Shown: positions 52,234-61,424 of the stretch, in pieces
Position numbering within the stretch: the stretch's first letter is position 1
How the letters are laid out: every line of letters starts with the position of its first letter
Origin: UBA1765 sp045615885
GTDB taxonomy: Bacteria; Fibrobacterota; Fibrobacteria; Fibrobacterales; Fibrobacteraceae
Length of the DNA stretch: 64,000 bases
Assembly (NCBI GenBank): GCA_045615885.1
Contig: JAZLFR010000069.1
Coordinates: 66,955 to 130,954 of the forward strand
Direction: 5' to 3'
Notes under the pieces: generated by a model
Seen by the model: only the letters and a program-made list of their open reading frames with translations
What the model was told of the DNA's origin: nothing
The model's database searches: none
Program-made: the position numbers and the translations under genes

Positions 52234-52266
52234 GCAACGGGCGCCTAAGGCGCCCGTTGCTTTTTT
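52234..52266 (+). terminator. Strong intrinsic terminator
   Basis: GCAACGGGCGCC (52234-52245) pairs perfectly with GGCGCCCGTTGC (52249-52260), loop TAA, then TTTTTT. On the minus side an A-rich stretch also makes it usable for the converging LysR gene. Confidence 0.92.
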
Positions 52267-52289
52267 GTGTTCTGGGGGGTGAAAATGTT

Positions 52290-53192
52290 TTACGCTGTTG
52301 CGCTTTTCTTTTTGCGCCAGCTTTTTTTCGCATCGTATTTCAACATGAAGTTGTAGAATTCGTCGGTGTGAATGCTGTTTTGCTTGTTGCGTCGGTAGGC
52401 TATCACAATGTCGCGCTTGAATTCCGTGTCGGTAATTTCAAGAAGCTTGATTTTCTTGTGATCCATTTTCCCCCAGGTGACTTCAGGCCAAAAACAGACT
52501 CCGATGCCGCCAGCCACGGCTTCCTTGATTGCCGCAGAGTTGTCGCTTTCGAATGTTGTTTCGGTTTTGAATCCAATTTTTTCGCAAAGTTCATTACAGA
52601 TTTTACGATACTGCTTGGAACCATAGAGGCGAATGAACTTTTCGTCGCCAAGATCAAAAAGTGATATGGAATTTAGTTTCTTGTATTTTGCGGTATTTGG
52701 CACAGCAAGAAATATCTTTTCGGAACGAACGAAGAGTTCATCGCTCTTGAAGCTGTCTAGTTCCGGTTTGTAGGTGCTGAATGTTCTGACGCAAAAATCG
52801 AACAGGTCGGTTTCTTCGTTTTGAATCATGTCGATGTTGATATTTGGGTGGGTCTGCTTGTATTCAATTACCACATTGGTAAAAAGGGCGGAAGCGGCCA
52901 GAACATTTAACTTGATGTTGTTGTTTTGCTGGTTTGCAACTTCTTGCAACCTTTTGGGGAGCGCGACCATTTCGTTATAAATGGGTTGCAATTGTTCGTA
53001 AAAGAACTTTCCGCTTTCGGTGAGCTTGATGTTTCGCCCTGAAGTCTTGAATAGTGAAACTCCCAGCTCGTCTTCGAGTTTGTGTATGGCTTGTGTAAGG
53101 GCGGGCTGCACAATGCAAAGGTTCTTTGCGCTTTGCGTTACGTGCTCGTTTTTTGCGACTTCCAAAAAATATTTGAGCTGTGTAAGTTCCAT
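52290..53192 (-). CDS. LysR-type transcriptional regulator
   Basis: A 300-residue LysR regulator. The N-terminal winged helix is clear: LTQLKYFLEVAKNEHVTQSAKNLCIVQPALTQAIHKLEDELGVSLF (about 3-48). A type 2 periplasmic-binding-like effector domain fills the remainder. ATG 53192 (MELTQLKYF) is the natural start; the frame upstream lacks a ribosome site. It is divergent from the FISUMP lipoprotein gene with 195 bases between, containing AT-rich sequence where LysR proteins usually bind; it could also control the DASS transporter convergent to it. Target unknown. Confidence 0.92.
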   Translation of the reverse strand: MELTQLKYFLEVAKNEHVTQSAKNLCIVQPALTQAIHKLEDELGVSLFKTSGRNIKLTESGKFFYEQLQPIYNEMVALPKRLQEVANQQNNNIKLNVLAASALFTNVVIEYKQTHPNINIDMIQNEETDLFDFCVRTFSTYKPELDSFKSDELFVRSEKIFLAVPNTAKYKKLNSISLFDLGDEKFIRLYGSKQYRKICNELCEKIGFKTETTFESDNSAAIKEAVAGGIGVCFWPEVTWGKMDHKKIKLLEITDTEFKRDIVIAYRRNKQNSIHTDEFYNFMLKYDAKKSWRKKKSATA

Positions 53193-53387
53193 GTTACCAA
53201 ATATAGGCAAAAGTTATTGTTTCTCAATGCTTTTAAATTATAGAATTATTTTATTAAATGATAATTGAAAATGATTAAAATAATGAATAATCATCAAAAC
53301 ATCTTATTGATTTGATAATAACAATATATTAGTCAAAAGTTATGAATCCAGCTAGATTTGATCACGCAAAAAGATAAAGGAGTAAAA

Positions 53388-53912
53388 ATGAAAAAGATTA
53401 TTCTTGCCGCAACCACAATTACAGCAATGCTCGCATTCACCGCTTGTGACAGGGCAGACAGCTGCGAATACAATGAAACAAACAAAACTTTGACTTGCGT
53501 TGAAAAAACATACAAGACCGCAAGTATCAATGGCAAAGTATGGATGGCAGAAAATCTTGCCCGTTTTGATTCGGATTCAAGCTTCTGCTATGGCAACAGT
53601 TATGAAAATTGCCAAAAGTACGGTCGTCTCTATGCCTTTGAATCGGCAAATACAATTTGCCCGGAAGGCTGGTACCTCCCGACACGAGCAGATTATGAAG
53701 CGATCGACCTGAAAAATTTTGATGTTGTTTACGCTGGTTATCGCTATGCAAGTAATGGTAAATTTGCAGATGAGAACATAAGCGCAAGCTTCTGGACTGC
53801 CGATGCGTTCGATGATGCCCGTGGAACCATGGTCCGCATTAAGAAAGATACCGTTTCTTACGAGCATTACAGTAAAAACATTGCGGCCTCTGTGCGCTGC
53901 ATAAAAAAATAG
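53388..53912 (+). CDS. FISUMP-domain lipoprotein
   Basis: A 174-residue lipoprotein with signal peptide ending in LAFTAC (Cys 19). After a short Cys-bearing linker the entire protein is one Fibrobacter paralogous domain: INGKVWMAENLARF, GRLYAFESANTICPEGWYLPTRADYEAI, and the C-terminal SVRCIKK shared with the larger protein at 32855. Function unknown. ATG 53388 has an ideal AAGGAG ribosome site; an upstream in-frame ATG is not needed. Divergent to LysR. Confidence 0.92.
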   Translation: MKKIILAATTITAMLAFTACDRADSCEYNETNKTLTCVEKTYKTASINGKVWMAENLARFDSDSSFCYGNSYENCQKYGRLYAFESANTICPEGWYLPTRADYEAIDLKNFDVVYAGYRYASNGKFADENISASFWTADAFDDARGTMVRIKKDTVSYEHYSKNIAASVRCIKK

Positions 53913-53953
53913 ACAATAGAAATTTGTTCTGAACTCAAATCAGAAATATTAGT

Positions 53954-55624
53954 ATGCAATGGTTGCTTGATCTTTTTACAAAAACTTCTGTAGCAGAACA
54001 GGTTGTGGTTCTGTCGTTTACGGCGGCACTCGGCCTTATGCTTGGTAAAATCAAGGTGAAGGGCATTAGCCTTGGTGGGGCCGGTGCGTTGTTCGTTGGC
54101 ATTCTCCTTGGCCATTTGGGCCTTCGCGTAGAACCGAATGTACTGCATTTTATGCAGGAGTTCGGCCTGATTCTTTTTGTGTATACCATCGGTATGCAGG
54201 TTGGCCCTGGCTTTATCGATTCCATTCGTCGCCATGGCCTTGTGTTGAATATCTTGGCAGTGAGCATTGTGCTCATGGGCGTTCTCGTGACGCTTGGCCT
54301 CTACTTCTTCACGGATATGCACGACAACGTGCCGGTTCTCATCGGAATGCTCTGTGGCGCTGTCACCAACACGCCCTCGCTAGGTGCCGCAAATTCTGCT
54401 TTTGTCGCGGCAGGGGCAGACACTTCCTTGACGGGCATCGGTTACGCTGTCGCATATCCGTTTGGCGTTGTCGGTATCATCCTTGTGATGATTCTTGTGC
54501 GCGTATTCTTTAGGCAGAACCCGAACAAGGCTGCCGAAGATTACGCAAAGGAACTTGCAGAAACTCGCAAGGACATCGTTTCTTGCAGTCTTTCCCTAAA
54601 CAACAAGAATCTTTTTGGAGCCATGATCAAGGAGATTCCTGGAATCCGCACGAGCGGCGTTGTCATTACGCGTCTGCTGCGTGATGGTAATGTTTGCATG
54701 CCCGACGGCAAGGTGGTTTTGCAGGAAGGCGATTGCCTGCACATTGTCGGCTTCCCGGAAAGCGTTGCCGAGATGGAAAAGATCGTTGGAACGCGTCTTG
54801 CAAAGCCGATTGTTGAACTTGATTCCAAAATCGAGACCAGAAGCATTCTTGTTACCAACAAGAAGGTTCTTGGCAAAACGCTTGGCGAACTTGCCCTTGA
54901 ACGCTACGGCGTGACTGTTAGCCGCGTAAGCCGCGGGGAATTCAAGTTCACGGGTCGCCTTGACTTGCGCTTGAAATTTGCAGACAAGCTGCTTGTCGTT
55001 GGCCCCGCCGAATGTATCGACGCTGCAGCCAAGAAGCTCGGCGATTCCCTCAAGGCTCTCGATCATCCAGAAATCCTGCCTGCATTCCTTGGTATTTTCA
55101 TTGGTGTAATCATCGGATCCATTCCGTTTGCTATCCCTGGCATGCCGACCCCGCTCAAGCTTGGCCTTGCCGGTGGCCCGCTCATTGTCTCCATCATCCT
55201 TTCGCGCAAGCGTAAAATTGGACCGCTCAACTTCTTCATGGCGGCTAGCGCAAACCTCATGCTTCGCGAACTTGGCATTACCTTGTTCCTTACATGCGTC
55301 GGTTTGAACGCAGGCATTCGTTTCTTCGATGTGCTTCTGAATGGTGACGGATTCTACTACATGGGTCTTGCAACGCTCATTACCTTCATTCCGCTCATGG
55401 TCGCAGGCATTGTCGGCCGCGTAGTCTTCAAGGTCAACTACCTTTCGCTCTGCGGCATGATCGCAGGTTCCATGACAGACCCTCCGGCACTTGCCTTTGC
55501 AAACGGCCTTTCGAACTCCGAAGCTACAAATGTTGCGTATGCCTCTGTCTATCCGCTTACGATGCTTCTCAGAATTTTGAGTGGCCAGGTGCTCGCGATA
55601 CTTTTGTATTCCGCAATGGGCTAG
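53954..55624 (+). CDS. AspT/YidE-type putative transporter with RCK_C domains
   Basis: A 556-residue inner-membrane protein of the aspartate:alanine exchanger (AAE) family. Two blocks of membrane helices (about 15-175 and 380-555), including GLILFVYTIGMQVGPGFI and TNTPSLGAANSA, then SMTDPPALAFANGLS, flank a cytoplasmic middle part with two TrkA-C/RCK-C-like domains (about 210-290 and 295-375). YidE and YbjL share this layout. It may exchange amino acids or related anions, gated by a bound nucleotide or metabolite; the substrate is unknown. Start ATG 53954. Confidence 0.9.
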   Translation: MQWLLDLFTKTSVAEQVVVLSFTAALGLMLGKIKVKGISLGGAGALFVGILLGHLGLRVEPNVLHFMQEFGLILFVYTIGMQVGPGFIDSIRRHGLVLNILAVSIVLMGVLVTLGLYFFTDMHDNVPVLIGMLCGAVTNTPSLGAANSAFVAAGADTSLTGIGYAVAYPFGVVGIILVMILVRVFFRQNPNKAAEDYAKELAETRKDIVSCSLSLNNKNLFGAMIKEIPGIRTSGVVITRLLRDGNVCMPDGKVVLQEGDCLHIVGFPESVAEMEKIVGTRLAKPIVELDSKIETRSILVTNKKVLGKTLGELALERYGVTVSRVSRGEFKFTGRLDLRLKFADKLLVVGPAECIDAAAKKLGDSLKALDHPEILPAFLGIFIGVIIGSIPFAIPGMPTPLKLGLAGGPLIVSIILSRKRKIGPLNFFMAASANLMLRELGITLFLTCVGLNAGIRFFDVLLNGDGFYYMGLATLITFIPLMVAGIVGRVVFKVNYLSLCGMIAGSMTDPPALAFANGLSNSEATNVAYASVYPLTMLLRILSGQVLAILLYSAMG

Positions 55625-55646
55625 TTTCTGATTCCCTAAAGTGCAG

Positions 55647-55675
55647 GCTCCCCGGGTTTCACCCGGGGAGCTTTT
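55647..55675 (+). terminator. Intrinsic terminator
   Basis: GCTCCCCGGGT (55647-55657) pairs perfectly with ACCCGGGGAGC (55661-55671), loop TTC, followed by TTTT. Confidence 0.9.
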
Positions 55676-55786
55676 GTATTTTGGCTGGTTCCTGCCATTG
55701 CTCGGCTCCAAAACATTAATGCATTTTAAGAGGTTGCCTATTAAATTTATTGGCTTTTCCGTTATGAAAAAAATATATTTCGTGGC

Positions 55787-57682
55787 ATGAAAAAGATGCG
55801 TCTAGGAATTTTGGGCAGTGGCTACATTGCCGGTAAGATGGCTGAAGCTGTTAAAGGTTTGGAATCAAAAGGCTATGACGTGGAGGCCTATGCAGTCGCC
55901 TCCCGTGACCTGGCAAAGGCAGAAGCTTTTGCCAGGGATTATGGCTTTGCAAAGGCCTATGGCTCCTACGAAGATTTGGCTGGCGATGCCGATGTAGATC
56001 TGATCTACATCGCGACACCGCATTCCCACCATTACGAGCAGGCTCGAATGTGCATAGAGCATGGCAAAAACCTTTTGGTCGAAAAGGCTTTCTGCGCAAA
56101 TGCAAAGCAGGCAAGCGCCGTGATCGCCCTTGCAAAAGACAGGGGGACGCTTCTTGTGGAAGCCATGTGGACCCGCTTTCTCCCGGCTGTGGAAACGCTC
56201 CGCGAATGGATTGCTGCGGGCCGCATTGGCGATGTGCAGAGCATCGAAGCCGATTTTTCCCAGCCGCTCACGCATGTGCAGCGCTTGGTTGACCCGGCTC
56301 TCGCCGGCGGCGCACTTCTCGACCTGGGCATTTACAGCTTGACCTTTGCCGACCTGTTCCTTGGCGATTCCTGGAGCTGCAAATACTGCAACGGTGGCGG
56401 CATTACCCGCATAGACAGCAAGTGCGTTCGCTATGAAACGGGCGTAGATGCAAGCGACTGGATCAACATTTCTTACGGGAATGGCCCAAAGGCCATGCTC
56501 AAGACTTCGATGACTGCCGCCTGGCACAACGAAGGTTTTATCAACGGCACAAAGGGTTTCATTCGAGTCGAAAACTTGAACGACATGGTAAAGCTCGAAG
56601 TTTTTGACGCCTCTGGCGCTCTCGTAGAAAGTATCGCTCCGGAACGTCTTGTGAACTGCTATGAATATGAAGTTCTAGCATGCCAAAAGGCTCTTGCTGC
56701 AGGCAAAACGGAATGTGAAGAAATGCCGCTTGCAAAGACATTCGAAATGATGGACATGATGGATGGCCTGCGAGCAAACTTCGGTGTAAGCTATCCGTTC
56801 GAAATTTCGCCGGGTGACACCTGGAACCGTAACGGGGACCATAGCGTTTTGCAGATTTACGATATTGAAACTCGTGAGACAAAGGTTCTCAGGGAATTTG
56901 ATCAAGTCATTGAAGCTCCGAACTGGAGCGCAGACGGTTCTTATCTCACTTACAACAGCAACGGGCGCATCTACAAGTACGATCTCGCCACAGATGTCAT
57001 CACGGAAGTCCCGTCCTACTATGTAGACAACTGCAATAACGACCATGTCCTTGACCCGGATGGCAGTGGCCTTTACGTAAGCCACCACACCAAGGAGGAC
57101 GGTCTTTCCCGCATCTACAAAATTTTCTTCGATGGCCGCGCTCCGGTACTTGTGACTCCGCTTGCTCCGAGCTATTTGCATGGCATTACCCCGGACGGCA
57201 AAATGCTTGCCTACTGTGCAGAACGCAACGGCGAATACGACATTTACACAATCCCGACTGCGGGTGGCAACGAAACTAGGCTCACCACCGCCAAGGGTTT
57301 GAACGACGGTCCTGAATACGATGTGGCCGGCGAATACATTTGGTTCAATTCCGTGCGCACGGGCCGCATGCAGGCGTTCCGCATGAAGGCCGATGGTTCC
57401 GAGCAGACGCAGATGACATTCGATGCCCACTTTAACACATGGTTCCCGCACATTTCTCCGGATCGAAAGCGCGTTGTAATGGTTTGCTACCATGAAGACG
57501 ATGTTCGCCCAGGGGAACATGTGCCGAACAAGAATGTTGAAATTCGCCTTATGGATAGTGATGGACAAAATCTTGAGACGATTATCACGTTGTTTGGTGG
57601 GCAGGGTACGATAAACGTAAATTCATGGGCGAGTGATAGCAAGCGATTCGCTTTCGTTAGCTATATTTGCTCCCCAAAATGA
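55787..57682 (+). CDS. Gfo/Idh/MocA oxidoreductase fused to a TolB-like propeller
   Basis: A 631-residue two-domain protein. The N-terminal 330 residues are a Gfo/Idh/MocA NAD(P)-dependent oxidoreductase: LGILGSGYIAGKMAE (Rossmann glycine loop), IATPHSHHYEQA, VEKAFCAN (catalytic Lys region, EKP-like) and ALLDLGIYSL. The C-terminal 300 residues carry repeats such as PNWSADGSYLTYNS, HGITPDGKMLAYCA, GPEYDVAGEYIWF and HISPDRKRVVMV, typical of a TolB/WD40-type beta-propeller. Both domains are continuous in one frame with no ribosome site between them, so a true fusion is likely. The propeller may bind the sugar or protein substrate. The stop overlaps the next gene by four bases (ATGA). Confidence 0.85.
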   Translation: MKKMRLGILGSGYIAGKMAEAVKGLESKGYDVEAYAVASRDLAKAEAFARDYGFAKAYGSYEDLAGDADVDLIYIATPHSHHYEQARMCIEHGKNLLVEKAFCANAKQASAVIALAKDRGTLLVEAMWTRFLPAVETLREWIAAGRIGDVQSIEADFSQPLTHVQRLVDPALAGGALLDLGIYSLTFADLFLGDSWSCKYCNGGGITRIDSKCVRYETGVDASDWINISYGNGPKAMLKTSMTAAWHNEGFINGTKGFIRVENLNDMVKLEVFDASGALVESIAPERLVNCYEYEVLACQKALAAGKTECEEMPLAKTFEMMDMMDGLRANFGVSYPFEISPGDTWNRNGDHSVLQIYDIETRETKVLREFDQVIEAPNWSADGSYLTYNSNGRIYKYDLATDVITEVPSYYVDNCNNDHVLDPDGSGLYVSHHTKEDGLSRIYKIFFDGRAPVLVTPLAPSYLHGITPDGKMLAYCAERNGEYDIYTIPTAGGNETRLTTAKGLNDGPEYDVAGEYIWFNSVRTGRMQAFRMKADGSEQTQMTFDAHFNTWFPHISPDRKRVVMVCYHEDDVRPGEHVPNKNVEIRLMDSDGQNLETIITLFGGQGTINVNSWASDSKRFAFVSYICSPK

Positions 57683-58650
57683 AATTGACGCTAAAAAACG
57701 CCTTCCTTTTTGTAGCAGCTTTGCTTTTGTTGCAAAGTTCTGTTTTTGCTGCAAAGGAAGGCTTTTCTTTCTGGACCAAAACAGAAGGAGCCTATTACTT
57801 CAAGTCCGACTATGAAACTGGGAACACGCACTTTTCGGAGGTAACCGGCCCGTACGATGGTGCCGAAATCCGCACGCTCCTTTTTGCTGATTACACCATT
57901 CCGACTCCGCTTGGAGACCATTTCCTTTTACGTGACGCTCATTTGATGGTGGAAGGCGCTTTTGAATTGACCCCAGTCAGTGTGCGTCCGATGCTCAAGT
58001 TGTTCTTCTGGCCGTTCCCGTTCCTCGGCTTTGATGTGGGCGGTTCCTATGGCACCGGTTGGAACATTGGCGACCTGCATGGCTTGAGTGTCATGAATCA
58101 GCAGACGCAGGAATATGAAAGGCTGGATCCGTTTTCTGCATTCCATTACGATTGTTGGGTCGAGGGAATTTTCCAGTTTGATACCGGGGTCATTTTCCCG
58201 GGCGACTTTACGCATGTCGTAGCCCTCATCAATTACCAGTTGATTTATGCCGGCCTGTCGGGAGTCAAAAAAAATGATGTCTGGGAATGGCAGGAATCGG
58301 AGCACCAGGTGGATGGCCTGCAATATTATTTCGGTGCAATCCTTGCATACCAGCTTCCGTATTTCATCTATCGCATCGGCGTGTTCGGCGAATTCATGGG
58401 GTATTTTGATTCCGACGATTATGGGAAGTTCAGTGACACCTATGACGGCGATTTCATGAAGATTGAAATAAGTCCGTTGGTGGAACTGAAATTTTCGAAA
58501 AAGACGTCCCTTATTATATTGATTGGTTTCAATAAACGCCGCAGCTTCAGCGAGGAACACAGCGATGTTGACGAAGAATTGTTCCTTACAAAGACTGGTA
58601 GCGAATGGATTTTTGATCGATTGGCGTTCCGCTGGAGCCATGATTTTTAA
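57679..58650 (+). CDS. Predicted outer-membrane beta-barrel protein
   Basis: A 323-residue exported protein. The signal peptide (MKLTLKNAFLFVAALLLLQSSVFA) is followed by alternating hydrophobic and polar strands rich in Tyr, Phe, Trp and Asp (EGAYYFKSDYETG, FDVGGSYGTGWN), and it ends in Phe (RWSHDF), the outer-membrane assembly signal. No named family recognised. ATG 57679 overlaps the previous stop by four bases, so it is translationally coupled to the oxidoreductase fusion and may act with it. Confidence 0.75.
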   Translation: MKLTLKNAFLFVAALLLLQSSVFAAKEGFSFWTKTEGAYYFKSDYETGNTHFSEVTGPYDGAEIRTLLFADYTIPTPLGDHFLLRDAHLMVEGAFELTPVSVRPMLKLFFWPFPFLGFDVGGSYGTGWNIGDLHGLSVMNQQTQEYERLDPFSAFHYDCWVEGIFQFDTGVIFPGDFTHVVALINYQLIYAGLSGVKKNDVWEWQESEHQVDGLQYYFGAILAYQLPYFIYRIGVFGEFMGYFDSDDYGKFSDTYDGDFMKIEISPLVELKFSKKTSLIILIGFNKRRSFSEEHSDVDEELFLTKTGSEWIFDRLAFRWSHDF

Positions 58651-58762
58651 AACTGCAACTTGAAACGGGATTCTTGCAAAATGAATCCTTTTTTTGTTTC
58701 GCAGTAAAACGATTTGCGCAAAATACTGTGTTTTTTGATTGATTTGAATGTTTTCCATGTTT

Positions 58763-58778
58763 TGGCACGCCCTTTGCT
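58763..58778 (+). promoter_or_regulatory. Sigma-54 (RpoN) promoter of the hsp20 gene
   Basis: TGGCAC (58763-58768), 5 bases, TTGCT (58774-58778) is an exact match to the -24/-12 consensus. Transcription would start near 58789, about 35 bases before the hsp20 ATG at 58824, which has the ribosome site AGGAG. RpoN promoters need an enhancer-binding activator; none lies in the window. Confidence 0.8.
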
Positions 58779-58823
58779 ACCTATAGGGCAAAAAGAAAAA
58801 ACAAAAAAACAGGAGATAACATT

Positions 58824-59195
58824 ATGGTATCCAATCAAATCATCCCGACCGCAATCTTTGGCCTCAAGGATTTCTTGAACGCTTTCGGCCCTGCAGAAAC
58901 AAACACTGACCGCACGCCGGCTGCAGCACTCTACGAAACGGAGCAGGGTTATGAACTCGAAGTGGAACTTCCTGGAGTCCATAAGGAAAACATCGACATC
59001 AATGTCGAAAACAAGCTGCTTTCCATCAAGGCCACCCGCAAGCGCGGCGAAACCGAATGGAACTACAAGCGCGACTTCCGTATTTCCGATGAAGTTGATC
59101 AGGAAAACTTGAAGGCGTCCTTTGAAGATGGCTTGCTAAAACTCACTCTCAACAAAAAGGCAGCGGCAGTTGCAAGGAAGGTGCAGATTTTCTAA
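58824..59195 (+). CDS. hsp20: Small heat-shock protein (Hsp20)
   Basis: A 123-residue alpha-crystallin domain chaperone. The core has YELEVELPGVHKENIDINVENKLLSIKATRK followed by EDGLLKLTLNKKA, with the (A-x-x-x-x-G-L)-like box (SFEDGLLKLTL). Short N- and C-termini; the C-terminal IxI-type signal reads KVQIF. It holds denatured proteins during stress. The AGGAG site and the sigma-54 promoter upstream suggest control by RpoN and an activator, instead of the usual heat-shock sigma factor. Confidence 0.95.
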   Translation: MVSNQIIPTAIFGLKDFLNAFGPAETNTDRTPAAALYETEQGYELEVELPGVHKENIDINVENKLLSIKATRKRGETEWNYKRDFRISDEVDQENLKASFEDGLLKLTLNKKAAAVARKVQIF

Positions 59196-59243
59196 GAAAT
59201 AAAGTTTCTTTCATAATATACTCCTCCAAAATCAGAACAACCA

Positions 59244-59271
59244 GAAAGGCGTGGGGTTCCCCGCGCCTTTC
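59244..59271. terminator. Inverted repeat between hsp20 and the TolC-like gene
   Basis: GAAAGGCGTGGGG pairs with CCCCGCGCCTTTC (13 bp, one T-G pair, tiny loop). No strong T run on either side, but its position between converging genes suggests a shared terminator. Confidence 0.6.
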
Positions 59272-59287
59272 ATATTCCATGGCAAAT

Positions 59288-60589
59288 TTATTTGCTGTAT
59301 TTGCCGGAGTAGAGGTCGAGCAAAGCTCGTGCAAGCAGACTTGAATACTTTGCCTGCAATAGCGTGAGTTCTGCGGTCTCTACGCTGGTCTTTCGCTGCA
59401 GGTAGTCGGTGTAGGTTATTGCGCCCGCCGCCTTTTGGTCCTCGGCGACTTTCAAGGCTTCCTTTTCCGCTTCCACCTGGAGTACGGAGGCGAACCATTG
59501 CTGCTCCGTAGCGATTGCGTTAAGGTACAACTGCTCGATAGTGTTTTCCAGAGCCTTTGCGGTTTCCTGCTTTGTGATTTGGGCCTGGGCCGAACTGAGC
59601 TGTGCCGAGAGAACTTTGTTTGTCGTTGCTCCACGGTCAATGATCGGAATGTTGATGTTGAGCGTGATTTCGTGCGTGTAGCCGTCTTTCATTTGCCTTG
59701 CATAACGGTCGGACTCCCATGCCTGGAAACCAGTGGATGCGCCTGCACCAAGCGTCACCGTGACGGAACTGTTTTTGCCAGCGAGCTTGACATTCTTTTC
59801 TGCAGAAGCTGCAGCCAGGCTGTCTGCAATGAGGCCTGGATAGTTCTTGCGGATTTCAGTAACAAGCGAGTCGTAAGACATCATCTTGCCTAGCGAATCT
59901 GGCGGGAGCGTATCGAGGCCTGCGGCACTCACTTCGATTGCGTCGCTGCGGTCGAGTTCAAGCAGCTGGCGAAGCGTCGTTGCTGCATTTTCGAGGCTCT
60001 GTTCTGCAGTCAACACGGAAACTTTCTTCTGTGCAATGTCTGACTGCGAAAGCACAAGGTCGCGCCTTGTGATGGCCCCTGCTTCGAACAGCTTCATGTT
60101 GTTTTCGAATTCTGCAGTCGCCAGCTCGAGCGCGTTCTTTGCAATGTTGATTTTTTCTTTTGCGGCAAGCAGGTTGAAAAATGAACTTGTCACAGATTCG
60201 CGAACTTTCAATACTGCAAGTTCGGTCTTGTAGGTGGCTGCCTGCTTGTTGATTTGAGCCGTTTCTACAGAGAGTGAGGTGGCGCCCCCATCCCATAAAA
60301 CCATGGAACCGGAAATGCCCAGGTTCAAACGGTAATGGTCCTGCGGACCTTCACGGAACGGGCTGTCGTAAAGCGTGTTGCCGATATGGGCCGAAACGCT
60401 GGGGTAGTTGTCGATCTTTGCATTCTTTACAGCAATGTCGGCCTGCTCTTCGCCAAGCTTAGAAACCTGCAACGAAAGGCTGGATTTTTCGGCCTGCTTC
60501 AAGCAGTCTTCCAAGCTCCATTCTGCGGCGAATGTAGAAACGGACGAGGCAAGTAAAAGTGCCGAAAGTTTTTTTGCAAAGTCAATCAT
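59288..60589 (-). CDS. TolC-like outer-membrane efflux protein
   Basis: A 433-residue exported protein of the outer membrane efflux (TolC/OEP) family. Signal peptide MIDFAKKLSALLLASSVSTFAA, then the two repeats of long helices with WSLEDCLKQAEK near the start, DGGATSLSVETAQINK and TLRQLLEL, FEAGAITRRDLVLSQ, and the second repeat with FQAGAITYTDYLQRK-type features (ADQKAAGAITYTDYL). It forms the outer channel for a tripartite pump or type I secretion, but no membrane fusion protein or pump is adjacent. ATG 60589 starts just before the upstream stop; the frame further upstream lies in the LRAT-like gene. Confidence 0.9.
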   Translation of the reverse strand: MIDFAKKLSALLLASSVSTFAAEWSLEDCLKQAEKSSLSLQVSKLGEEQADIAVKNAKIDNYPSVSAHIGNTLYDSPFREGPQDHYRLNLGISGSMVLWDGGATSLSVETAQINKQAATYKTELAVLKVRESVTSSFFNLLAAKEKINIAKNALELATAEFENNMKLFEAGAITRRDLVLSQSDIAQKKVSVLTAEQSLENAATTLRQLLELDRSDAIEVSAAGLDTLPPDSLGKMMSYDSLVTEIRKNYPGLIADSLAAASAEKNVKLAGKNSSVTVTLGAGASTGFQAWESDRYARQMKDGYTHEITLNINIPIIDRGATTNKVLSAQLSSAQAQITKQETAKALENTIEQLYLNAIATEQQWFASVLQVEAEKEALKVAEDQKAAGAITYTDYLQRKTSVETAELTLLQAKYSSLLARALLDLYSGKYSK

Positions 60590-60590
60590 T

Positions 60591-61424
60591 CTATTTCTCT
60601 GGAGCCTTGTTTTCTGCGCTGGCTTCGGCAGTTTGCTTACGCTGTTCGCGTATCTTTTCTTTTTTGCGCGTGTCAAAGAAGCGGCAAACGCTGTAGGTGC
60701 CAATGCCTGCGAAGGCAGGAACGAAGTAAGGGGCGAGGCTAAGTGCCAAGCGGGATTTTTTGCTCGTGCCAAGGACAGCGATTACGACGCCAATGATCAT
60801 GCCCACATGCATGCCGATTCTGCCGTAGTAGCGGTTTTTGCGTTCTCGGCCCCGCATACCATCTGCAGGCTGCAAAGCCTGCGTGGTAAAGAACATGGAG
60901 GCAAATGCGCCCGATACCGCGCAAAGCGTTCCAAAGAGGAGCCTTGCAGAAGGATTGCTTGAATGCATCGCCTTGCCAGAAATCAGCCATTGGAACACGG
61001 CAAGGAGCACTGCCATCGACAAGACGAATCTTGTAATGAACGGGCTCTTGAATTCATCTTCGATGCACCAGTTCACAAAGTGCTCGCAGTTGTTGCTCAT
61101 AAAGTAGTAGCTGCGTTCACAGAGGCGCTTTTTGGCGCGATCGACTGCAGCTTGCCCTGCAAATCTTGCGTGCGGGTGTTCTACAATGCGAAAGCCATGC
61201 CCATCGCAAAAGAACTTGAGAGATGTGCGCACGATGTTGCCGTAATGGAAGAGTGAAGGCAGGTGGACGAGTTCCTTGATGCCAAAAGATTTTGCCATGC
61301 CGGAGTAGTGGATCACCTTTCCGTTGCCAATATATAGGCCATGGTGCTTGTAGCCTGGGCGGGGAGTTACAAGGTGCGCGCCGATTGGCGGTTCCGGTAG
61401 TGTGCTTTCGTCGATATACTTCAT
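60591..61424 (-). CDS. LRAT-like (NlpC/P60 superfamily) membrane protein
   Basis: A 277-residue protein. The N-terminal half resembles LRAT-type thiol enzymes: GAHLVTPRPGYKHHGLYIGNGKVIHYSG (His in the active site) and SYYFMSNNCEHFVNWC (NCEHF, catalytic Cys), the permuted papain fold that often acts as an acyltransferase or hydrolase. The second half has three to four hydrophobic segments and a charged tail. It lies next to the TolC-like gene with a spacer of one base, probably an operon. The substrate is unknown; lipid acyl transfer is a family-based guess. Confidence 0.82.
   Translation of the reverse strand: MKYIDESTLPEPPIGAHLVTPRPGYKHHGLYIGNGKVIHYSGMAKSFGIKELVHLPSLFHYGNIVRTSLKFFCDGHGFRIVEHPHARFAGQAAVDRAKKRLCERSYYFMSNNCEHFVNWCIEDEFKSPFITRFVLSMAVLLAVFQWLISGKAMHSSNPSARLLFGTLCAVSGAFASMFFTTQALQPADGMRGRERKNRYYGRIGMHVGMIIGVVIAVLGTSKKSRLALSLAPYFVPAFAGIGTYSVCRFFDTRKKEKIREQRKQTAEASAENKAPEK

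Noticed and set aside
53193..53387. Fur box in the LysR/FISUMP intergenic region
   Set aside because: GATAATTGAAAATGATTAA matches only 11 of 19 consensus bases in a very AT-rich stretch.
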